Source: Branchiostoma floridae
Taxonomy: Eukaryota; Chordata; Leptocardii; Amphioxiformes; Branchiostomatidae
Direction: 5' to 3'
Length of the DNA stretch: 64,000 bases
Assembly: GCF_000003815.2 (NCBI RefSeq)
Contig: NC_049997.1
Location: forward strand, 6,473,204-6,537,203
Within the stretch, counting starts at the first letter, position 1, and the number at the start of each line of letters is the position of its first letter. The notes beneath the pieces were generated by a model. That model did not search any database and was not told the DNA's origin. It was given only the letters and a program-made list of their open reading frames with translations. Both the position numbers and the translations under genes were made by a program. Shown here piece after piece: positions 35,601 through 46,900 of the stretch.

Positions 35601-38355
35601 CTTGGCACTCCTCTCCTTTCCACTCCTCTTTCCACTGAAAATTAACTCCTCTTGAAATGAATTTGCAGTACATACTGCATATGTACATGATTTTGTATTT
35701 TTTTAAACCTTTTGTCAGTCCATGGAGCAGCTTGTGGATGCAGGACTGGTGAAGGCCATCGGTGTGTCCAGCTTCAACATCTCACAGATGGAAGAGGTTC
35801 TGACCAATGGGAGGATCAAACCAGCTGTCAATCAAGTAAGCTCCTCCCAGAATTTTACTTTATACGGCATTTCAATTTAATTGAAAAGTTCTGACCAATG
35901 GGAAGATCAAGCCAGCCGTCAATCAGGTAAGCTCCTCCCAGAATTTACCCTACAAGGTCACTTCAGTTTAATTTGGCCAATGGGAGGATCAACCCAGCCG
36001 TCAATCAAGTAAACTCCTCCCAGTGTATAGCAGTCTCCTCTCAAAAGTCTGTAAACAAAGTTTTATGGAGTGAATATTGTCAGATTCTACTTTTCCTTGC
36101 AGCCCTCTATTATGACATTGTCAGACATGATACAGTAGATTTCTGACACAAAACAAAGTGTGGCTTTAAGCCTGCTCCATTGACATTGCTAATTTTTTTT
36201 TCATCTACAGGTTGAGAGTCACCCATATCTTGGTTGCCATCGGTTACTGGAATACTGCACAGCCAAAGGCGTGGTTCTGACAGCATTCTGTCCCTTAGCA
36301 AGGCCGGGGTGAGATGGACAGGGATACTGTCTACAAATTACTGTGGAGGATTGTCCAGAAACTAGAAATACCAGCAGACAGAATAATTTTTGCACTGTCT
36401 TCTAATTTAGATCCTTCGATCTTCGATGGCCAGTAGATTTAAATTCATCATGAATTTTCAGATTTATGTGTAGTAATGTATTAGCATGGCATTATCAATG
36501 TTCTGAAAAGGTAATAGAAAACTTGCAACCAGCACAAATGATAAAAATCCCAACTTGTCTTTTATATACAACATGTACATGTAGGTAGCTCCTAGCCTCT
36601 TTTTATTTAAAATCTCAAGATCATTATTTGATATATTCCTCATATTCCTTGCCTTCTTATAGTCATATCCTACTAGATATTTTAAGAGGCAACTGATCGA
36701 TATGAGAATATTGTTTGTATCTTCAGATCGAAGGAAGCAGAGCAGTACGGGGTAGCTTCCCTGCTGCAAGACCCAGTAATAGTGGAAATCAGTAAGAAAC
36801 ATGGGAAAACACCAGCACAGGTGAATGGATATATGATTGGGTCATTCATTTATTAAGCAATAAGTTCATTCATTCATTCATTCGTTCATTAATCAATTCC
36901 TTCCTTCCTTCATTCATTAATCAATTCCTTCATCTATTCATTCATTGATTTGTTCATTACTGAATTTTTTCATTCATTCATTCATTACTTAATCAATTAA
37001 TTAATTCATTAATCAATTTGTTCATTCATTGATCAATTCCTTCCTTCCTTCATCAATTCTTCAATCTGTTCATTCATTGATGTGTTCATTACTTTTTTTA
37101 TTCATTAATCCATTCATTAATCAATTAGTTCATTCATTCATTAATCTATCCATCCATTCATTTGTTCATCCATTCTTTCATTGATCCATCTATTCATTCA
37201 TTCATCTGCCCATTCATTCATTCAATATATACATCCATTCATTCATTCATTCATCCATATATCTATTCATTCAATCTATCCATTAATTCATTCATTCTTT
37301 CTTCACCCTTCCCTTGTCCAGGTGTGCCTGAAGTGGCAGGTGCAGAGGAATGTTGCGGTGATTCCTATGGGTACCACACCTGCCATGATCCAGGAAAACT
37401 CACAGGTGAGGTACTTGTAGAAAGGTACAATTGGTAACATACAGATTACTGTAAATGTAGAAATGTTTGCGGTAGTTTTTTTTTTACTTCACCGTGAACT
37501 TAAAACCACCGCGAACATTTTTCTATTAAAGGATGTGGCTGCAGTCTATGGCGCTACCGCGAACACTCCATTTTTCCGCTACCGCGAAGTTAAATCCCCG
37601 CAAACTGTAATACAATTACAGTACCTTACACAATGAGAATATGTAACTTACATTGAAAGTGTTACTTGTCAAACTGTACTCCAGAAAATCAGATAGCACT
37701 CCGCTCAAGCAAATGTATCTGATTTCGGAATGGTTTAGTTGCCAAAATCATATCCAGTTACTTGAGTAACTGCTATTTGTCATATTAGAGGAATAGACTT
37801 TTACATAACTCTTGATTTACTTGTACTTTTAAGTAAGTAAAATCCCTGGAATATTTCAGGCATACAGGTGAAGTATCGTCCTGGTCAGCATTTATTAGTT
37901 TTAGTATTGTCATGGGAAGTGTACATGGAGAAATTCCTTTTTTTCTCCCTTTGACAGCTTTTTGACTTTGAGTTGAGTGAAGCCGAGATGTCATCCATCA
38001 ACATGTTGGACAAGAACGGCAGAATGGTTTGGTTTCAACCGTAAGTAACGTTAGATGGACCAGAATTTTTTTTGTTTCCCACATTGATTTCCTTTACCTC
38101 AGTTATGGTACTGGATTTAGACTCTTGCAAAATCATACAGACATGATTGCTTAGTTTGTGCTGTTTGGATGTTTTACAGATATCGGGGAAACGGTAATAA
38201 TGATTTACCTGAGGAAGTTAGACACAGGAAAGGGCACAAGGGAAAACTTGACAATTTAGTCTGCCACCATCTGCTTGGAATTAAACATTTTTTTCTCCTC
38301 TTTTTTTTACAGGAGTGAAACACATCCACTCTGGCCCTTTAATGAAGAGTTCTAA
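32690..38355 (+). CDS. aldo-keto reductase, AKR1-type (paralogue B), 10 exons, 315 aa, altered cofactor site
   Basis: Exons: 32690-32758, 33475-33639, 34412-34528, 35102-35179, 35719-35835, 36211-36308, 36727-36820, 37322-37405, 37958-38040, 38313-38355. Every exon equals its AKR A counterpart in length and phase, all borders are GT-AG, and there is no stop or frameshift. The catalytic Asp and Tyr (HIDTAEYY), Lys (VTSKLWN) and His (LMHFPVAY) remain. The NADP(H) site is changed. GVSNFN is GVSSFN, losing the carboxamide-binding Asn (N160 in aldose reductase numbering). [13 protein letters not shown] is [13 protein letters not shown], losing Lys262, Ser263 and Arg268, which bind the 2'-phosphate and adenosine. 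NADPH preference is therefore likely reduced. NADH use, another ligand or a pseudoenzyme are all possible. The start MAWPAVRL parallels AKR A. Confidence 0.93.
32845..33139 (+). mobile_element. tRNA-derived SINE with perfect 12-bp TSD
   Basis: The head contains a box A-like tggcctagtgg (32851-32861) and a box B-like gagttcgatcc (about 32894-32904), as in a tRNA gene. A body with no tRNA-like 3' half follows. ctaatattgtca flanks both ends (32833-32844 and 33140-33151), an exact target-site duplication. AKR A lacks it at the corresponding place, where sequence resumes with gggttctggc. It therefore inserted into intron 1 of copy B after the duplication. Confidence 0.88.
33215..33380. repeat. (tc)n and (ca)n microsatellites
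   Basis: tctctctctc and cacacaca runs in AKR B intron 1. A shorter related stretch lies at 19910-19980 in AKR A. Confidence 0.7.
34060..34255 (+). repeat. minisatellite in AKR B intron 2
   Basis: Four or five units of about 50 bp share ggtgggacagtccatttctt and a caggaggcactgttcagg-like half. Not seen at this place in AKR A. Confidence 0.7.
35799..36030 (+). repeat. exon 5/intron 5 junction repeat, AKR B
   Basis: The same junction-derived unit as in AKR A, here about three copies (starts near 35799, 35891, 35973). Each has gtcaatcaagtaa(g/a)ctcctcccag or close to it. Shared presence dates the first expansion before the gene duplication. Confidence 0.8.
36838..37312. repeat. (attc)n-rich microsatellite in AKR B intron 7
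   Basis: Degenerate attcattc runs up to the exon 8 acceptor, matching the AKR A intron. Confidence 0.85.
37445..37625. mobile_element. short MITE with tacagtaaa / cgcgaac termini
   Basis: The left end (attactgtaaatgtagaaatg followed by tttgcggt) is roughly the reverse complement of the right end (ccgcaaactgtaatacaattac). The interior carries several ccgcgaac motifs. It lies in AKR B intron 8 and is absent from AKR A. Confidence 0.6.
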
Positions 38356-38514
38356 GCTGTCAGCTTCCAGTACCAAGGACAGAGCTCAGTGTTTGTACAA
38401 CAGTCCAGTCCTTCACAAATGGCTCTTGACGATCAAATATAATTAGGACATGCTGATTTGTTTATACGGATGATTTCTACTTGCGGATCAATTTTTGGCC
38501 GTTTCCAAAAGTAA

Positions 38515-38520
38515 AATAAA
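38515..38520 (+). terminator. polyadenylation signal AATAAA, AKR B
   Basis: AATAAA 160 bp after the stop, in the gtaaaataaaa(c/g)gttttcaacc context shared with AKR A. Confidence 0.6.
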
Positions 38521-39229
38521 ACGTTTTCAACCGTATTGTAGATTGTACAAAGCATCTTCAAAATGGGCAATGTCGTGGATTGCAAAAAATCGGAAAACGC
38601 ATACATTCCTGAACTTAGATTTTATAATGAAGGCAACTTTTTTGGGGGGACAAACTTTCTTTATTTGCATGCTCCTATCAGTTTTGGGGTTCCCAGAGGA
38701 TATCATCCATATAATCAAATCAACATGGCCTTAGCATCTTCTCATCCATTTTCTCATCAGTCAAATGTTGTTTTGTAATCACCCTAACTGGTTACTGAGT
38801 ACGTAAGCATCATTGTCATGAAATGATGTAATGTATAAAGTAGAGTGGATTCATTCCTCTACTATATGTAGTTGAAGGGACAATCAGTTGAGGTGTATAG
38901 ATATATTACAGTAAATGGCCCTATATCTGGTGTTTGATTTATTTATGATGATATTTTTACATGTCATACATGTATAGATTAAAGGGGATAGAGGAAGAAA
39001 TTTGTATGATCTCATGCAGAGAATGACAAACAGAATCATTGTCTTGCACCAACAAACATTCTATTGTGTGGAATTCGTGGCTAAAATAAAATGTAGAAGT
39101 AGAAGTTTCACCATACTTGAAAGTTATTTCTGAGTGTGCAGTTTTCTGTAGTGGCAGTGTGTGGGGGATCTGTTTGTGAATTAAACCTTTGAAGGGAAAC
39201 ACATTGTTTTTCAACTTTTTTTTTTAATC

Positions 39230-39720
39230 AGTACAAAAGGACCTGAATATTTACATCATACTGATGATATGCCCATACAATACAAAGTAAAGCAGTCATA
39301 CGTCACATTTACATTACAGTAGCCTCGAACATTAAGCACACTATTGTGATCCAAAAAACGTTTACATTAGCTCATATATACATCCCAAAAGCGTCTTCGT
39401 CAGCTCAATATACAATCATATACATATACAATGAAACTAGCTCCGAGTATTATAGTTTAAAAGAAATTTGTTAACAGCTGTCTTGAAAATGTTCATGTCG
39501 GGTCTTGCTGGAAACACTGACGCTGGAAGTGAATTCCAGAGTCTACTAGTCCGTGGTACATAAGATGATAGATGAAGTTGGGTATTTGATCTCGGTACAT
39601 TAACAAGGTATGGGTGAGCTCTTGTGGATGATCTGGTTACTCGTGTCCCGGTTGCGCGTGTCCCCTTTCCTCTACTTTTTTCTGCAAATAAAAAAGGTCA
39701 ATGACCTGTACCAGACAGCT
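39230..39720 (-). mobile_element. LINE 3' fragment, minus strand
   Basis: On the minus strand, about 39690-39460 translates as HPYLVNVPRSNTQLHLSSY, then VPRTSRLWNSLPASVFP, then NIFKTAVNKF. This is the canonical C-terminal end (..vPRTsrlWNsLP..) of a CR1/Jockey-like LINE ORF2. A 3' UTR runs to about 39230. No EN or RT is present. Confidence 0.75.
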
Positions 39721-39865
39721 GTCACCATGGTTACTGGAGGTGTGTCAAACATCCTGTGGTACCGTTGTTACATAATGTAGCAACTGGCAGCTAGGGGAGA
39801 GTCAGAGGGGCTAATGTCTTCATACACATCAAATTTGTTTATAAAGACCATATTAAGGTAAACCA

Positions 39866-41188
39866 ATGATTCTTACCCCACCTTGGGTGATAAACATTGT
39901 AAAGAAAGAAATGTTTACTTTCCTGTGGAATGGTAAAAAAGATAAGATTAAAAGAGATGTTGTTAGCCAACCTATTGAGCAGGGAGGATTAGGCCTGACA
40001 AACTTAGATCTCCAAAGACAAGCCCTACTTGCATCCTGGATACCAAGATTAGTGACAAATGACAACGCAAGATGGAAAGTTATTGCGTTAACATTTATAA
40101 ACTCCCTTGGTCAAGACAATTTGCTATTGCATATGAACTTTACTTCTGATAAAGATGGTCCTGACATGAGTAAATTCCCCACATTTTATAAACAGGTAAT
40201 ATCAGCCTTCCACTCTGCTGGTGGAGGAGGTAAGAACAAACCCTCTAGTGTAAGTGAAATAATGGGTGAAACTATATGGTGCAACAAATATATAAGGTCA
40301 CAAGGTAAAACAATTTTCTTCCCAACCTGGATAAAAAATGACATAATATTCGTAAAAGACATTTTCCCCTTAGACAGGTTCATGTCTCTAGATCACTACC
40401 CTCAGCTTAACCTTAACACAAGACCTAATGGTATTATTGAATATATAACTCTGTTTCAAGCTATACCTCTTACATGGAAGAATGCAATAAGAAACCATAG
40501 AGGCCCAATTCCTTATCGAAGATTAGAGCTTAACACCCTTACCCCACGTATATTTGATGGTAAAACAACAAAACAAATCAAAAGCAAGAACACCTGCAAA
40601 TTGTTTTATAATGCATTAGTGCAGGCACAGGCCAAGGAACCAACATGCTGTAAAAAATGGCAATCCACATTTCCTACTGAAACCCTGGCTTGGGAAAATA
40701 TCTGGAGATGGTTAAGCACACAGACCTGTATAGACACTAAGTTAGCAGAGTTAAACTACAAACTATTACACCGAATATTACCATGTGCACACAATCTGCA
40801 CAAATGGGGTATCAAAGATGAAACGGGACACATATATGATGCAACATGTACACTATGTAGCAGTGGAAGCATAGAAGATTATGAGCATATGTTCTTTAAA
40901 TGTGAAAGACTGTGTAATTTCTGGGAATTAGTGAACACATTTGTACCCTTGCCCAACATAAAAATTACTTTGCAGGAGATTTTATTTGGAAAAATTGATC
41001 ATTTGATAACTGCTAAAGACCAGAAAAATAGAACCTTTACTATTACTGTGGCTAAATGGACAATCTTTAAAACTTGGATCTGGCATAGAAAAGACCCACA
41101 CCTGTGCATTACTAGCCTCTTTAATGTCTTTGAAAAGGACTTCGAAGAACGGATATCCCATGATAGACTGACAGCCAATGTAGATTGA
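39866..41188 (+). CDS. L1/Tx1-like ORF2 C-terminal part (440 aa open)
   Basis: Starts at the segment following the reverse-transcriptase thumb: FTFLWNGKKDKIKRDVVSQ then PIEQGGLGLTNL, typical of L1/Tx1 ORF2. The Cys-rich end CTLCSSGSIEDYEHMFFKC has the CxxC..HxxxxC pattern of L1-type ORF2 C-termini. The catalytic RT and endonuclease are absent, so this cannot be autonomous. The frame is intact over 440 codons, implying a fairly recent insertion. Confidence 0.85.
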   Translation: MILTPPWVINIVKKEMFTFLWNGKKDKIKRDVVSQPIEQGGLGLTNLDLQRQALLASWIPRLVTNDNARWKVIALTFINSLGQDNLLLHMNFTSDKDGPDMSKFPTFYKQVISAFHSAGGGGKNKPSSVSEIMGETIWCNKYIRSQGKTIFFPTWIKNDIIFVKDIFPLDRFMSLDHYPQLNLNTRPNGIIEYITLFQAIPLTWKNAIRNHRGPIPYRRLELNTLTPRIFDGKTTKQIKSKNTCKLFYNALVQAQAKEPTCCKKWQSTFPTETLAWENIWRWLSTQTCIDTKLAELNYKLLHRILPCAHNLHKWGIKDETGHIYDATCTLCSSGSIEDYEHMFFKCERLCNFWELVNTFVPLPNIKITLQEILFGKIDHLITAKDQKNRTFTITVAKWTIFKTWIWHRKDPHLCITSLFNVFEKDFEERISHDRLTANVD

Positions 41189-41344
41189 TTGTACAAATTT
41201 TCTATTGATAGTTTAGACTTCTCCATTTTTGATCATAGTGTAATATCAGACTGTACATATTCCTTAAGGTTCCCCAGATGTACTACATGTATTTATCTCT
41301 TCTAACTGTTCCACTACCCATGTACTGCATGTAATTCGTCCAGA

Positions 41345-41595
41345 CACACCAGTATATGTTATCCCTCCATGTGCAATGGTACTCGACTGTACAGAATCTA
41401 GTCTTAGTTGTTGACAAATGTACTGTTGTTGTTGTTGTTTATAATAATAAAAAAAAAAAAAAAAAAAAACAGACACACCAGTATATGTTATCCCTCCATG
41501 TGCAATGGTACTCGACTGTACAGAATCTAGTCTTAGTTGTTGACAAATGTACTGTTGTTGTTGTTGTTTATAATAATAATAAAAAAAAAAAAAAA
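41345..41595 (+). repeat. two-copy LINE 3' end, each with its own poly(A)
   Basis: The unit starts agacacaccagtatatgtta and runs through ttgttgttgttgtttataataat into an A-run. It is present at about 41343-41469 and again at about 41471-41595, almost identical apart from the A-run and one added taa. Confidence 0.85.
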
Positions 41596-41871
41596 CCAAG
41601 GAGGTCCCTCTTTCAGCCTCCTTGTTGCTGTTGCTTTGAAATCTTTATACATCCTGGTTTTGTTATGCATATAGCTAATTGTTAGATGCAGGTGGATATA
41701 TAATGGAGTAAATGTGGCTCGGATAATACAAACCCGGGAAATCGGGGTCTCTCCAAAGTTACGCTCTGACCCATCCCTTTGCAGTTCTGATGCTATCCGC
41801 TAGAGTGCAGTACTGTGCAGTATGGCGTTGTGATAACTGGTCACGGTAGTCACACATTGGCCGAATAAGTT

Positions 41872-41966
41872 GACCACTGGTCCAGCATTGTTCCACTGGT
41901 CCAGCATTGTTCCACTGGTCCAGCATTGTTCCACTGGTCCAGCATTGTTCCACTGGTCCAGCATTG
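41872..41966. repeat. 19-bp minisatellite, five copies
   Basis: The unit ccactggtccagcattgtt is repeated five times almost without change. Flanks 41600-41870 and 41970-42480 contain no recognised gene. A GC-box-like ccccgccccgccccgcg lies at about 42184. Confidence 0.9.
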
Positions 41967-42487
41967 GCAACTGACAAATCATTTCATCCCATCAGACTGA
42001 TTTCTCAGTACTGGAGCTGACTTGCTTCAGTATCTAGTCGATTGTCTCTCTATACATTTAAATCTTGGTGATTTGTGATTGAGAGTTGATGAATGTTCTT
42101 TTTTTATGAGAGCACGTCTAGTCTGGGCGTACTTTCCATGTACCTTGAGTTGAGAAGTCCATCTAACGTTACCCACTTTGCGACCCCCGCCCCGCCCCGC
42201 GAGTCTGAAAGAACCAATTTGCAACGCGTATGAATATCAGGAAGTGAGGCAGGAACCCAACAGCCATTTGCGCCTAAAATACGAAATTTCATTAGTTTTT
42301 GGAGTCTGATTAGAAAATAAAATATTACATATATATTTCAGTATATGATAGTCAGTGAGAACGCGAATCTGAACCCTTTCATGTTTTTCTATGCTAAGGT
42401 GTCCCGCACTAAGTTTTGCGGAAGAATGTTTGTGAACAGTCTTCAAACTCGTACCCAGAGTACCCTGTATACACTCTCTCTTTTTAC

Positions 42488-43556
42488 ATGACTGTCCTGG
42501 GTACAAGATTACCTCGAAACTTTGGACCCAGAGAGAAAGAGAAAGCTTCAGAAGTGCAACTTGCGAAGAAAAGTCACCCAGGTAAGGCATTTGTTTAAGA
42601 TTTTCAAAGACTACTTCCCGAAAATAATGGTTTCAAAAACTTATTATATCAACATATAGGTCTATTTTGGGACTAGCTAATCTATTTTGAAAGGAGTTGT
42701 CATGTTAGCGATACGCAGACTTCTACCTACATATGTATAATGGTACTTCCGCCTACTCACCTGTTTTGTACCGATGTCTGCGCAATAAGTCTTGCTCAAA
42801 CATATTGGTCACTTTTCTGAATGAAAAAAAAACTTATGAAGAAAAGAAGATAGAGGATCAGACGCTTATACATTAGTTTATTTAGTTAATGAATAATGTA
42901 TGATAAGGTAACGTTATTCTAGCTACAGGACTCACAAAAAAACTAGCGCTAACTTCTGTAAGAGTGAAAGAATGTTGGTATTTGAATGTGATATTTTTTT
43001 GCCGAGGAGACAGCTTACAATATTATTCTGCTAGTTTGTAAGAAATTAGTATTTATTTCTCGGTAATCGGAGGACATATGGTGGGGAAGGGGGTACTTTA
43101 ATACATCCGGGTCACCTGGGAAAAGGGGGATTCCCCGGTTGCCAGGCACTTACTGTGACGTACGTACCCTCAAACAAACTCTGACCAGTGTTGCTATATT
43201 GATATATGCGACCGCAGTATAATTCGATCATCACATGATTCTTAGTAAATTTTATCATTACATGTGATACATGTACACTTTTAAAAATTGTATTCGTCTT
43301 TCACCCCCACCTAACTCCTTCAGCTTTGACCCCGTCGTTCCTTTGCCCTCTGCGTAATTCCGCTGGCCCCACCCTTCCGCTTTGCTCCCAATGGCCGCCG
43401 TCAACCCGAATGGAACGAAGTCGACACGGACAGCGTTTAGAAAGTAACAATAACGATTGCACAACAAAAAGTGAAATAGTCTATGTTTCCACACACATTC
43501 TGGGGCAACTTTCTGTTGAAATATACTGCAATTGCTTGCAAATACTGCCTGTCTAG
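42488..43556 (+). other. possible short exons upstream of the ankyrin gene
   Basis: ATGACTGTCCTGGGT at 42488 opens a frame (MTVLGTRLPRNF then GPREKEKASE) ending at a good donor, cacccag|gtaagg (about 42581). A good acceptor, aactccttcag, lies at about 43323 in front of a CpG-rich stretch. These could be non-coding 5' exons or the promoter of the ankyrin gene, or chance. I recognise no product. 43557-43923 is probably 5' flank or UTR of the ankyrin gene. Confidence 0.2.
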
Positions 43557-43923
43557 TTACATTATGATTCTGCATGATAGTACTTGAACTTCCTAAATGG
43601 GGTGAATCAATTTCGTGGAGGGGAGTGTTTTGATTAGTCACAGTACAGTAATTAAAACATTGGATTTAACTTAAAGCTTAGTGCATGAAGTGGTCAGCTC
43701 GAAAATCAGAAACATAAAACCACCTCCTAAATTTTCAGAGTCACAGTATCATACATGTAATGTACTATGTGATGGCTCTACTCTTGGTTTGTTGTTTTAT
43801 TTGACGCGGGCTGCAGGCCAGACAAACCAAAGGCATCATTCCTGTACTCCTGGGACAAACATGGCAGGAATGAGCTGAACTCAAGTTTTCCAGTTGGTGT
43901 ATACCCTTGTTAAGCAGTTCATA

Positions 43924-46900
43924 ATGGCTGAAAAACGGCTGAAGCAGGTATGTTATTTGTTTTTATTTTTCTGTTGTTTTTTAAATTTCTTTTATTCTTG
44001 TGCGTAGGTCAAACTGCTGTGGCAAGGTAGCTTCCTCAACCCATAGAAAGCTTCCCCTCGGCAGGGTTTGAATTCGAAAATAGTAGAGAGCATTAATTCT
44101 ATATTTCATGATAATTTGTTTGATGTTGTAGCAATGATTGTTTGTGTACTAGCACTTCATTGTATGCGGCAACCTCTTGTTGATCTTACATATACATACA
44201 ATATTTACCTGTTTGTACTTATCCTATTATAAAAATTCTTGCAGTTGCGACAAGTACTAGACTGTTTTGTTTTACGATTGTTTTGTTTTTAACTTTCACA
44301 TTTGTCAATCAACTATTTTTCTATCATTGAAGATTTTTCATATAATATACATTTGTCCTGAATGACACTTGATAGCTTTTGCCAGGCAAGCGTAAGCTTG
44401 CGTGGCTAAAAAGACAAAATAAGTGCCCGTCAGTAGGAGAGGGGTACGACTACAAGCGTTCAATGCCAGTCTGACGTCGTATACATATCTACAACAACAT
44501 TTAAATGCGCCGCCAGTGTACCTTTGGGCACAATTTTTTTGCTAGTTGTGGAACGGCACCAGGACTGGTGTTCAGTCTGTATCTATACTGCACTACAGGC
44601 CACTACAGTCGCTCGGCTCGTTGGCTAATAGTATGTTATTTCTGTTGTTCTTTTGCTTTTGTTTTATTCAAATTCATTTAAAGAGCATCAGACAAAGAGC
44701 ACATATGCTTATATGAGTCTTCTGCTCAATAAAACATAAAAAAAACATAATAGACAGAGTCAACAAAGAGAACTTATGAACGAACTAAAAACAAGATAAC
44801 GGCAGTACAGACACAAGGCCGCAATTGAATTGAAATAAGTGAATCGTCCAGTCTTTGAAATGTAACATTAGTTAAACAAATGGTTAAGAATTTGACAGTT
44901 TATGGATTGTGGGAGGGAAGGGCTGTCGACGTCCATAAGCAGTAGGGTACAGTCAGATGAAGTAAGGGGGTCAGATGAGAGTATTTTTTCTAGGTTTTAT
45001 CTTCTCTCCCCCTTTATGCTAAGATTTAGAACTGTGCCAATGTGTGTCGTTTTCTGTCACAATTTCATCTTCACCATTGACGTATGGGATCGTGTGGCGC
45101 AATCATTAAGGTGTTTGACCCAGACCCCAGAAGTAACGGGTTCGAAACCGCTGATGTGTCACCGATCTTGTGCCCTTGGGAAAGACACTTTACACGACAT
45201 TCCCCACTTCACTCAGGTTAAAATGAGTATCTGGCTTTGGTTAGGGCCATCTCTGGATAGGACGTTAAATGGAGAGCCACACCTCGAGCACTTAGAGAAA
45301 AGAGTAGTGGTCTTCCACGGTGTGAGTGGTTCAAAACCACTAGTCCCATGGTTGAACCTGGGGCAATTACTGTCGTATTGAGGTCACCTGAGTGGCGCTG
45401 AATGGCAGCTCGCTCCAGACCTTTGAGATTTAGCCCGCCTATTGTAAGCTCTGCGCAATTCAGCCGCTGGCTGCGAAGAGAGAGTAACAATAACTATTAT
45501 TATTTGTGTGGCCAGCTTTTTTCAAAAGGATTCGTTATTGATCTACAGACACTGTGTGATGCTGCTGAACGCGGTGATACAGTCAGAGTGAAGCAGCTGA
45601 TAGAGGAAGGAGCCAATCCTAATAATGCTGCTGATGACCATTTGGTATGTGACATCATGTCCTCTGTCCTCTGATGCATTTTGTAGATTTTGTTTGTGTC
45701 TGACACATGACAATATCATGATTTCAACTATCTTCGAATATGTCGGGACATGGCATCATAATCATATAAGGGGGAATTATAAGGGCGAGACTAATGCATG
45801 TATGTAAACACCATGCATCATGTTGTAATACTTGTGATTGATTGATTGATAGAAAAATAGAATGATAGAAGGTAAGAAATGTGAACAAACGTGTTTTTCA
45901 GTAGTCAATGATGCAAGACAATACATGATACATTAAATGATGTCGATACAATGCTTTGAAACTTCCTTCACCCTCTCTTATTATCTTGTAATACATGATA
46001 CATTTACACTGTCTACACTGTTACGCTAAATTGAAGACCATCTAACTGTTTTACAGAAAAGGACTCCCCTGCACCTGGCAGTTGAGAAAGGGCACCATGA
46101 AACTGTATCAGCTTTACTGGCAGCTGGGGCAGATGCGAATATCCAGGACTATGAGGTGTGTAGATTTACTGTCACTTTTCCCTTTAAAAACAGCATGTGT
46201 GATGTCACATTGATCTTTTCAAAGTACTTCCAACAGAATCATAGTTGCGATGTGTACGTGAATGTGCAAGTTGTGGAACGGCACCAGGATTGTTGTCCCT
46301 TAGCTTTTCACCGGACAATCTACCGTTACTCTCAAGTAGACTGAGACGGCTGTAGTCTCATTTATTGCTGAGACTCTCCTTCCAACTATCTTCAAAAACT
46401 CAGCCTCTAAGATTGCTTTATTTCTCTGGAATTGATAACTTTGTTCCTAATAACACTTTCATACACGTTGCGCCTTTAGACAGGCAGTCATTGGCCTACA
46501 TTTTTAATCAATTTGTCTACGATGTTTGACAAATTGTCGTGCAATTATCCGGCATTGGTGAATTTTCGATGGACTAATAATTGAGTAAATGGGAGCCGGT
46601 TGGGGATAGCTACAGACAGATGGAATATTGCTGTCACATATGGTCTGAAGCTTCCCAGAGCTCCCTAATATGTCTCAAAAGAGTACAAAACCGCGTACGG
46701 AATCATGTTGGGAGTGACTTGTTCACTACATTACAACCCCTCTCTCAAAGACCTAACTTAGCAAGCCTGGCGCTACTCTACTTCAATGGTAAATGCTCAG
46801 CAGAACTTCACTCTCTCGTACCTCCACAAGGAAGGACACGTTTTGACACTTCCACGGAAGCAAATCATCCCTTCTTCCTCCATAAGTCACCTCTTAATAG

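Larger units (their letters stand above)
32430..39090 (+). repeat. segmental duplication, copy B
   Basis: Counterpart of 18875-25520, with the same order of exons, intron landmarks, polyA region and downstream block. Copy B carries an extra SINE (32845-33139) and an extra MITE (37445-37625). Copy A has larger exon 5 junction and 3' UTR arrays. Confidence 0.85.
39850..41595 (+). mobile_element. L1/Tx1-like LINE, 5'-truncated, with dimeric 3' tail
   Basis: The coding end of the element is at 39866-41188. A 3' UTR follows and ends in ttgttgttgttgtttataataat plus poly(A). The last 125 bp or so, including the poly(A), occurs twice (see the tail entry). An in-frame stop just before the first Met marks the truncation edge. 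Confidence 0.8.

Noticed and set aside
41264..41685. Frames rich in Tyr, Gln or Lys on both strands
   Set aside because: Translations of the LINE poly(A) tails and their duplicated 3' ends.
41759..41982. Frame with repeated GPVEQCWTS units
   Set aside because: Direct translation of the 19-bp minisatellite; no start context or splice signals.
45086..45160. tRNA gene
   Set aside because: tRNA-like head of a longer SINE with a conserved body and tail; cloverleaf pairing is not kept.
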